Assembly (NCBI RefSeq): GCF_030272615.1
Contig: NC_081413.1
Location: forward strand, 24,680,501-24,744,500
Origin: Cryptomeria japonica
Lineage: Eukaryota; Streptophyta; Pinopsida; Cupressales; Cupressaceae
Length of the DNA: 64,000 bases
Direction of reading: 5' to 3'
The notes below the pieces were generated by a model. It saw nothing but the letters and a program-made list of their open reading frames with translations, did no database searches and was not told where the DNA came from. A program made the position numbers and the translations under genes. This document shows positions 56,158 to 64,000 of this stretch, in pieces (within the stretch, counting starts at the first letter, position 1; each line of letters begins with the position of its first letter).

Positions 56158-57310
56158 GGGAAAATCAGATCCAAGAAAAGCACAATGGATGTTTGAGTGG
56201 TCATTTTGGCCTTAATAAGACATTGGACCTTGTGCAAAGGTTCTACTATTGGCCCAGAATGCAAAGGATATCCGAAGGTATGTTGAGTAGTGTATGGTTT
56301 GTCAGAAACCTAAAGGTACAACTACTAATGCTGGTCTTTATCAGCCATTACCTATTCCTACAAGACCGTGGGAATGTATAAGTATGAATTTTGTGGTTGG
56401 ATTACCCAAAACAAAGCTCGAGTGTGATAGCATTTTTATTGTTGTTAACAGATTCAGTAAGATGGCACATATTGTTCCTTGTAAAACTACTCATGATGCT
56501 AGTCACATTGAACACTTGTTTTCCAAAGAGGTTATAAGAATCCATGGTTTTCCGGTTAGTATTGTTTCAGATAGAGATGTCAAATTCCTTGGACATTTTT
56601 GGAAAACTCTTTGGAAAATACTAGGAACTAACTTGTCTTTTGGTTCAGCCTATCATCCCCAAACAGATGGTCAAACAAAGGTGGTCAATAGGACACTTGG
56701 AAACCTTTTAAGGTGTTTGACAAAAGATTATGGATAGAGTTGGGATTAGGTTCTTCATGAGGCAGCGTTTTCCTACAATGACAGTATCAACAGATCTATT
56801 GGGAAGAGTCCTTTTAAGACAGTGTATGGTATGCACCCACGAGGTGTTATGGAATTATGAGATCTTGGTAATCTGTCACACATAAGTGGTCAAGTTGATG
56901 ATGTCGCTCAATCTATGAAGGAGGTTCATGACCAAGTCAGGCGAGCTCTCCAAGATTCTTCACAAAAAGTTAAAGCCCGAATTGATACCACCTGAAGAGA
57001 TGTGCAATTTTCAGTTGGAGTTTTGGTGATGGTACATTTGAACAAGGCTCGACTTCAGAAAGGGGTGAGGAGAATAGGCCCTTATAAAGTTTTAGCCAAT
57101 TATGGCTCTAATGTTTATAAGATTTATTTTCCATCTGATATTGCTTTGTCTCCAATTTTCAATTTCGCAGATTTGGTTGTCTACAAGAGACAACTTCCCA
57201 AGGAGGATGCGCGAGTTTCATATGTTCAATAGTCACTTGCCAGCCTGCCATTACTTTCTCCTTCCATGCCTCAGGCTAAGAAAGTGTTGGATTCCCACGT
57301 TCTCAAGAAG
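56133..57310 (+). pseudogene. Gypsy B integrase with chromodomain start
   Basis: HHCC region: IQEKHNGCLSGHFGLNKT, then YYWPRMQ and MVCQKPKG (frameshift near 56280). Core: [18 protein letters not shown], where the first catalytic Asp (MDF) is Asn; [14 protein letters not shown] (usually VDRFSKMAH); [16 protein letters not shown] (second Asp present); and [20 protein letters not shown], where the catalytic Glu of QTEVVNR is Lys. The tail has RIGPYKVLANYGSNVYKIYF (GPY/F domain), then AKKVLDSHVLKK, the first strand of a chromodomain, where copia C interrupts it. Catalysis is lost. A chromodomain places it in the chromovirus branch. Confidence 0.88.
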
Positions 57311-57314
57311 ACAA

Positions 57315-58372
57315 TATCGGTATTATGGATGTGTTGGATTGGTTTTATCATTGATGTCAACACTTATCAGCACTGGAGATATTTGGTTATGTTCACCGAC
57401 ATGTTTAGTTACTTATGCACAGTCACCGGTATTTGGTTCATCGACATGTTATATTATTCATCGGCAAAGAGGATGACTTGTTATCATCTGGAGATCACTT
57501 GGTTATGTCAAAGACATGGTTTGGACACTTGGTTTTGGTGATTTGGTTATTGGTTTAGTCGAGTTTGCATATTTGCTGTTACTGGCAAATTGGTCTAGGT
57601 TATGGACCAACATGCGTTATCTATTCTAGATCAGCATGACATGTTATGGAGATGATTTATTGATTGGTTATTATTGTAAATGCATTAAGCTGACATGATG
57701 CATCGCATATTGATTCATTGTAATTGATTTAATTGTAATATTCTTAGTGAGCCGACCTACACATTTGGTCTTAGGTTTTGGATTATATGTAAGATCTCAT
57801 TTGTGAGATTATGTAATGGTAGTGGAAGAGGAATGTAATAAGGTATATGTGAATATAAGAAGATCTACTCACGTAGACATCATTTGAAGATTCAAGGAAG
57901 TTATGAAGTAGACAATCAGAGCTTAACCAATACTAAATCCATATGAAGATGATACTTTAAGCAGTACATTATCATTGGATTTAACCATCCAATTATTGTC
58001 AGTGTGACTCTCATTTTGTGATTGAGCAGTGAGCTCTAGGCAGTTGGCCTTTCTACATGTGCAGACCCCATTTGTACACACATACTATCTGCAGTAGTAT
58101 CATTTGATTGTGGGTAAGGTTTCCCATCGTGGTTTTTCCCCTTATAGGGTTTCCACATACAAATATATGTGTTATGTGTTGTGGATGTTATTTGTCTTTC
58201 TGTTTCATGCATTAAACTTTACCAGTAATGTTATTAACTATTAAATTATTAACTGGGATTTAAGTTTGGTTTATTGGTATTATGCATCAAGTTTGATTAA
58301 GTTATATTTGGGTTGAAATTAATAGACAATTGATTCACCTCCCCCCTTCTCAGTTGCATCTGGGTCCTAACA
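57315..58372 (+). repeat. 5' LTR of copia C
   Basis: 1,058 bp, aligned with 62952-64000. The first bases are TATCGGTATTATGG instead of TGTTGGTATTATGG, so the canonical TG is mutated. It ends GGTCCTAACA and contains GAGCTCTAGGCAGTTGGCC near 58030 and GGTTTTTCCCC near 58130. Confidence 0.92.
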
Positions 58373-58388
58373 ATTGGTATTAGTGCTA
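58373..58388 (+). promoter_or_regulatory. Primer-binding site of copia C
   Basis: ATTGGTATTAGTGCTA. Compared with TGGTATCAGAGC it has two changes, C to T and A to T. Confidence 0.78.
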
Positions 58389-58429
58389 AGTCCTCTTTTT
58401 GTAGAAGTTTAATAGCTTGAGGAGATTCT

Positions 58430-59338
58430 ATGGGAACTAACTATTTCAGGAAGGATAGAATGAAGCTTGATGGAACTAACTATGGTATATGGAAGATCAG
58501 AATGGAGACACATCTGAATTGCATTGGAAGAGACATATGGGATGTTACAAAGAATGGTTATTTTGGTCCTACACAGAGTCAACCTAATCCACCAAACTTG
58601 GCTAAAGATCAGGAGAATGATTGCAAAGAAAGAGAAGCACTTTTGAGCACATTGTTAGATCAGAAAATCATGGGATTATCAGACTGATCTACTACTTAAG
58701 CTATTTGGGACAAATTCGAGACATTGAATAAAGGTGATACCACTATCAAAATTGCAAAACTGGAATGCTTCCGGGTCAGGTATGAAAAATCTGATAATGG
58801 AAGAAGATGAAAGGATTTCTACTTTTATGGAAAGAGTTAATGAAATTGTTTTGGGTATACAATGTTGTGGAGGATCCTTAAGTGAAGATGAGATTATTTC
58901 TAAATTTTTAAGAGCATTGCCACCGGCATACAAAATGAAATTAACTACTATTAATGCATTGAGAACAATGCCTAATACATCAGTATCTAGAGATACCTTG
59001 GTTGGAAAACTTTCAACTTTTGAACTTGAGGAATTTGGTCCTGTTGCTACAATTAAGACAGATTTAGCCTTCAAAGCATCATCATCTACAACATCATCAT
59101 CATCATCTGCAGCATCATCAACATCATATAAGAAATCTGATTGGAAAGTACTTTATGCAAGAGAACTTGAAGACATCAGAAGAGAGAATGAAGAATTGGA
59201 AGAGCTTGAAGAACTATTTGCAAAGAAAATGCCTAAAGGTCCAATTGGAAGTAAGTATGAAGGTAAAGCACCATTTAAATGTTTTAACTACAATAAAATT
59301 GGTCATATGGCATCTAGGTGTCCTGATAGACATTAAAG
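58430..59338 (+). pseudogene. Copia C gag
   Basis: Begins MGTNYFRKDRMKLDGTNYGI and WKIRMETHLNCIGRDIWDV, the canonical copia gag start. Stops at 58684 and 58696 are followed by a frame change near 58790. The UBN2 region reads RISTFMERVNEIVLGIQCCG and EIISKFLRALPPAYKMKLT. A Ser-rich tract (59085-59135, from ATC repeats) is followed by an acidic helix and the knuckle CFNYNKIGHMASRC, whose second Cys is Tyr, as in the first knuckle of the gag at 6172-7234. Confidence 0.85.
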
Positions 59339-60770
59339 ATTGAAAGAAGAAGCTAAAAGAACATATAAGCCTAACCCTGAATATCAGAGATACAAATTTA
59401 AGAAGAATAGAGACAAATCATGTTACTATGTTGATGAAGGAGTTGATGATTCTAATGATGAACCGACAGACAATGGATGGGCTTTTGTTGCAATAACATA
59501 AGATCAACCAACACCTACTATACAACTGGTAGAGCAAGCCCTAGCAGCTAAAATTGAAGAAAGGGATGAATGGATCATTGATTCTGGATGTTCACATCAT
59601 ATGGCCGGTGATTAAAATAAATTCTTAACCTTTCAAGAATACAATGGAGGTCTAGTAACATTTGGGGATGATAAAGCTTGTTTGATTAGAGGAAAAGGCA
59701 CTATATCTTTTGATGGTAAGCACAATACTGACAACGTTTATTATGTTGAAGGTTTGAAGCATAATATTTTGAGTGTTGGTCAATTAGTTGAAAATGGATT
59801 TCGGTTACAATTCAAGAATGGTAAATGAAAAATCATGAATAGAACTGGTTTGGAAATTGTAATCGATAATCAGACTATAGGTAATAACTTTCACTTGAAT
59901 AACAATGAGAAGACATGCTTAATTGCACATATTAATGAAATTTGGTTATGGCATAAGAGACTTTGTCATGTAAATTTTGATTGCATTATGAAGATCAGTA
60001 CAACTAAGGCAGTAAGGGATTTACCTAAGATTGTAAAACCTCCAAGTCTGATATGTAAGGAATGTCAATTTGGAAAGAATGTTAGAACAAATTTCAAGAG
60101 TATTCCAAAGAAATCCAATAATGTTCTTGATTTAATTCATACTGACCTATGTGGGATGATGAGAACTAGAAGTTTACAAGGAGATAGATATTTTATGCTA
60201 ATCATTGATGATTATTCTAGAATGTGTTGGGTTACTTTTCTCAAGGAGAAATCAAAAGCTTTTTGGAAATTCAAACTATTCAAGGAAATGATAGAGAATG
60301 AAACCGGTAATAAAATCAAATGTTTAAGACCAGATCAAGGAGGTGAATTCACATCTAAGGAATTTAATACATTCTGTGAAGTGAGTGGAATTAGAAGATA
60401 GTTATCAACACCTCAGACACTGCAGCAAAATGGAGTTGTGGAAAGGAAGAACATAACTATTCTAGATGTAGCTAGAAGCATGATATCAGAAGCAAACCTA
60501 CCTCATGTGTATTGGAGAGAAGAAGTGAATACAACAGAGTTCACATCAAAGGTGAAACCGATAAGACCCCTCATGAACTATGGTTTGGTAATAATCCTAC
60601 TCTTAAATATTTCAGAATATTTGGAAGCAAATGTTATATTAGGAGAGATGATTATATTGGTAAATTTGATCCTAGAAGTGATGAAGGAATATTTCTTGGT
60701 TATTCATCTAAGAGCAAGGCATATAGATGTTTTAATAAAAGATTGTAGAAAATCATTGAGAGTGCAAATG
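59339..60770 (+). pseudogene. Copia C protease and integrase
   Basis: Protease: DEWIIDSGCSHHMAGD, an intact DSG active site, then LVTFGDDKACLIRGKGTI and LKHNILSVGQLVENGF. Pre-integrase: IWLWHKRLCHVNFDCIMKI and CKECQFGK (HHCC). Integrase core: NVLDLIHTDLCGMMRT (first Asp), MLIIDDYSRMCWVTFLKEKS, KCLRPDQGGEFTSKEF (second Asp), QQNGVVERKN (Glu). The catalytic triad is retained. Stops at 59614, 59827 and 60399 and frame changes near 60530 break it. Confidence 0.88.
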
Positions 60771-60929
60771 TGAAGAGTGATGAACAATTTAGAGGTAATT
60801 CAAGGTCTATGGACTCTGAACCACCAGTTGAGATAATCGCAAATGAACCTATACAAAATGCACTGGTACAGAATGTTGATCCAGTCACATCGGCATCATC
60901 TTAGAATTCCATAGTGACTGAAGAATAAC

Positions 60930-62582
60930 AACAAGTGAATACACCCAGGTATGTAAGATTGAATCACTCTGAAAGTCAGATAACTAGGAATAAGTATCAA
61001 GGTGTAATGAATAGAGGAAGACTGACAAATGAAGAGGTATGTCTAATTTCTCAAATTGAACCAACATCAGTTAATGAGGCACGTGAAGATAAACTTTGGA
61101 TTAAAGCTATGGAAGATGAATTGGAATAAATTGAAAAGAATAACGCATGGACATTGGTTCCCCGACATAAAAACCAAAATATAATTGGAACTAAATGGGT
61201 ATTTAGAAATAATCTTAATGAAGATGGTAAGGTAATCAGAAACAAAGCAAGATTAGTGTGTAAGGGATATTCACAAAAAGAGGGAATTGATTACAATGAA
61301 AACTTTGCACCGGTAGCTAGAATTGAGGCAATCAGACTATTTCTAGCATTTATAGCACACAAGAACTATAAAGTATATCAAATGGATGTTAAATGTGCAT
61401 TTCTGAATGGTGATCTTGAAGAGGAAGTTTAGATTGAACAACCTGATGGATTTTTTTTTTACAAATGACAAAGATATGGTTTGCAGGTTAAGGGAAGCTT
61501 TATATGGATTGAAGCAAGCTCCTAGAACTTGGTATGCTAGATAGGACAAATATCTTTTGAAGCTTGGTTACACGAAAGGTAATGCTGATAGTAACTTATA
61601 TTTCAAAGTGACTAATGATGACATCTTGGTTATTGAAGTTTTTGTTGATGATATATTTTTTGGAGGAGAAGATGGATTGTGTAAAGACTTTTCTAATAAG
61701 ATGCATGGAGAATTTGAAATGTCTATGATTAAGGAGATAAAATTCTTTTTAGGATTGCAGATTTCACAGACTAATAAAGGTATATTCATATACCAATCAA
61801 AGTACTTGAAAGAACTAGTAAAGAAATTTGGTATGTAAAACTCTAAACCGGTAAGTACTCCTAATACTACAGCTGATAAACTATCATTGAAGAATGAATT
61901 AGCATGATTTAATCTGGCAAGATATAAATCAATGATTGGAGGTTTACTGTATTTGACACAAATAAGAACTGATATAATGAATGCAGTATGTATTGTTTAA
62001 AGATTTCAGAGTAATCCTAAGGAAAATCATGAATCAACAGTGAAAAGGATTTTTGGGTATCTACAAGGCACAATAAATCTTGGTTTATGGTATCCTAAAG
62101 ATGAAAATTTTGATATATGTGCATACACATATGCTAATTGGGTAGGAGATGTAGATGACAGAAATGGAACCACCGGCGGAGCATTCTTTCTTGGTAGCAG
62201 ATTGATTTCATGGTTGAGCAAGAAACAGAGTTGTACATCATTATCAACAACAGAATCATCAACAACTAATTGTACTCGAGTATTATGGACTAAGAAAATG
62301 TTGAAGGACATAAAGGTAAAATGCAAACAACCTATAATCATTTACTATCATAATATGGCAGCAATTGATATATCCAAGAATCTGGTATTTCACTCTAAAA
62401 CTAAACATGTTTCTATCAAATTCATTTTTCTAAAAGAGAATGTTGAAGCAAAAGAAGTGAAACTGGTCTATGTGAATAATAAAGAGCAGATTGCAGATAT
62501 CTTTACTAAGCCTTTGCCTAAGGAAGCTTTTGAATATCTCATAGAGAAGCTTGGGGTAATACCCTCACTGGTAGGGACTTAG
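60930..62582 (+). pseudogene. Copia C reverse transcriptase and RNase H
   Basis: [92 protein letters not shown] (catalytic box FVDD where YVDD is usual), EFEMSMIKEIKFFLGLQI. RNase H: SMIGGLLYLTQIRTDI, GAFFLGSRLISWLSKKQS, LSTTESS, HSKTKHVSIKFIFLKENV, EQIADIFTKPLPKEAFEYL, ending at 62580-62582. Stops at 61127, 61429, 61836, 61904 and 61998, plus a T-run frameshift near 61450, make it inactive. Confidence 0.9.
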
Positions 62583-62951
62583 ATAGTTTAAGATTGGCAT
62601 CAAACTAGCAGGAATTAACAAAGAAACTTTTTTTCGGCTTTGATTAAGGAGAGCTAGTTCTCAGGGGGAGTAGTTGGTTATAACAATTGGTATTTGTAAT
62701 TAGTTCTATGAACTGTTTGTATCTATTTTTTTTATTGCTTTGGCATTTGATGTCAAAGGGGGAGAGATATCTATGGAAAAACACATTATCTTTTGGGAAG
62801 AGATTATTTATTGGGGGAGAGATATTATGTATTTTGATTTCTGGTAATTGATCTCTTTAGGAGATTGTTGGTTTTTGGTTTTTGGCATTTCTGCTTTGGC
62901 ACTTAGATGGTTTTTCCATTTTGTGTTGCCAACAATGCCAAAGGGGGAGAT
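62583..62951 (+). promoter_or_regulatory. 3' internal region with four polypurine tracts
   Basis: Runs at 62661-62670 (TCAGGGGGAG), 62755-62766 (AAAGGGGGAGAG), 62811-62820 (TTGGGGGAGA) and 62938-62950 (CCAAAGGGGGAGA, adjoining the LTR). Phrases such as TGATGTCAAAGGGGGAG and TGCCAAAGGGGGAGATTG are also found before the 3' LTR of the pol-less copia, supporting a shared lineage. Confidence 0.8.
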
Positions 62952-64000
62952 TGTTGGTATTATGGATGTGGTGCATTGGTTTTGTCATTGATTTCAACAC
63001 TTGTCAACACTTATCAGCACTAGAGATCTTTGGTTAAATGTTCACCCCGGCATGTTCAGTGACTTATGCAGAGTCACTGGTATTTGGTTCACCGGTAGGT
63101 TATATTATTCACTAACACAAAGAATGATTTGTTATCATCTAGAGATCGCTTGGTTATGTCAAAGACATGGTTTGGACACTTGGTTTTGGTGATTTGGTTA
63201 TTGGTTTAATTGAGTTTGCATATTTTCTTTTATTGGCAAATTGGTCGAGCTTATGGACCGACATGCGTTATCTATTCTAGATCAGCACAACATGTTATGG
63301 AGATGATTTATTGATTGGTTATTATTGTAAATGCATTAAGCCGACATGATGGATCACATATTGATTCATTTGTAATTCATTTAATTGTAATATTCTTAGT
63401 GACCCGACCTACACATTTGGTCTTAGGTTTTTGTATATATGTAAGATCTCATTTGTGAGATTATGTAATGGTAGTGGAAGAGGAATGTAATAAGGTATAT
63501 GTGAATATAAGAAGAGCTACTCACGCAGACATCATTTGAAGATTCAAGGAAGTTATGAAGAAGACAATCAGATCTTAATCGGTACTGAATCCAAAATATG
63601 AAGATGCTACTTTAAGCAGTAGATCATCATTGGATTTAACCATCCAATTGTAGTCAGTGTGACTCTCATTTTGTGATTGACCAGTGAGCTCTAGGTAGTT
63701 GGCCTTTCTGCATGTGCAGACCCCATTTGTACACACATACTATCTACAGTAGTATCATCTGATTGTGGGTAAGGTTTCTCACCATCATTTTTCCCCTTAC
63801 AGGGTTTCCACATACAAACATCTGTGTTATGTGTTGTGGATGTTATTTGTCTTTCTCTTTCATGCATTAAACATTACCAGTATTGTTATTAACTGTTAAA
63901 CTGTCAACCAAAATTAAGTTTGGTTTACCAATATTATGCATCAAGTTTGATTAAGTTATATTTGGGTTGAAATTAATTGACAACTTTTTCACCCCCCCCC
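62952..64000 (+). repeat. 3' LTR of copia C, incomplete
   Basis: Starts TGTTGGTATTATGG and follows the 5' LTR to within a few tens of bases of its end. It carries one extra TTGTCAACAC unit near 63000. The window stops in a run of C at the position where the 5' LTR has CCTCCCCCC. Confidence 0.92.

Larger units (their letters stand above)
57315..64000 (+). mobile_element. Ty1/copia element (copia C, Sirevirus-like), 3' LTR cut by the window end
   Basis: 5' LTR, PBS, gag-pol with copia order, cluster of four purine tracts, and a 3' LTR continuing to base 64000. It is inserted in the chromodomain of gypsy B. The TSD cannot be checked because the far end lies outside. Confidence 0.93.

Noticed and set aside
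63990-64000. Terminal run of C as a telomere-like or special end
   Set aside because: The matching 5' LTR has a C-rich stretch at the same place, so it is ordinary LTR sequence cut by the window edge.

Overview
This window is retrotransposon-derived DNA from a large plant nuclear genome. I found no convincing intact host gene, no tRNA or rRNA gene, no CRISPR array and no prokaryotic feature. The dense nesting of decayed Ty1/copia, Ty3/gypsy and LINE elements, the extra non-canonical ORFs and the low GC suggest a gymnosperm, probably a conifer. That assignment is inference.

Layout. 1-14097: about 10.55 kb of tandemly duplicated sequence; 1-3549 repeats 10569-14097. Each unit holds a LINE (ORF1 with DUF4283, a 500-N gap, ORF2 RNase H), an unclassified ORF called ORF-Y here, and a copia-type element inserted into the RNase H (5315-11997). 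That copia has LTRs and a zinc-knuckle gag but no protease, integrase or RT. Instead it carries one 1,154-codon reading frame, ORF-X. 14098-16318: non-coding sequence whose diverged paralogue lies at 28208-30320. 16319-18392: a small non-autonomous LTR element with a perfect TSD. 18560-19345: LINE 3' end, minus strand. 19437-26483: a rearranged LTR element containing a decayed minus-strand chromovirus-like gypsy. 26780-27776: LINE and copia remnants. 31370-32010: LINE ORF1 remnant. 34240-37130: minus-strand remnant resembling ORF-Y, with a repeat-rich block inside. 38109-44330: LTR sequence and the 3' part of a Tat/Athila-like gypsy carrying an antisense plant-mobile-domain (PMD) ORF. 44758-49642: a nearly complete minus-strand copia with TSD TGAAG. 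49648-64000: a nest in which copia C lies inside the chromodomain of gypsy B, which itself truncates gypsy A.

How the parts relate. The canonical elements carry the usual gag, protease, integrase and RT/RNase H modules, all broken by stops or lost catalytic residues. The non-autonomous elements keep LTRs, primer-binding sites and purine tracts and would need enzymes from relatives elsewhere. Three unrelated retroelement contexts carry an extra protein with a similar helix-GLP-x-G motif (ORF-X in copia, ORF-Y beside a LINE, PMD in gypsy). With the TAG-biased decay of ORF-X, this is the most interesting pattern here.
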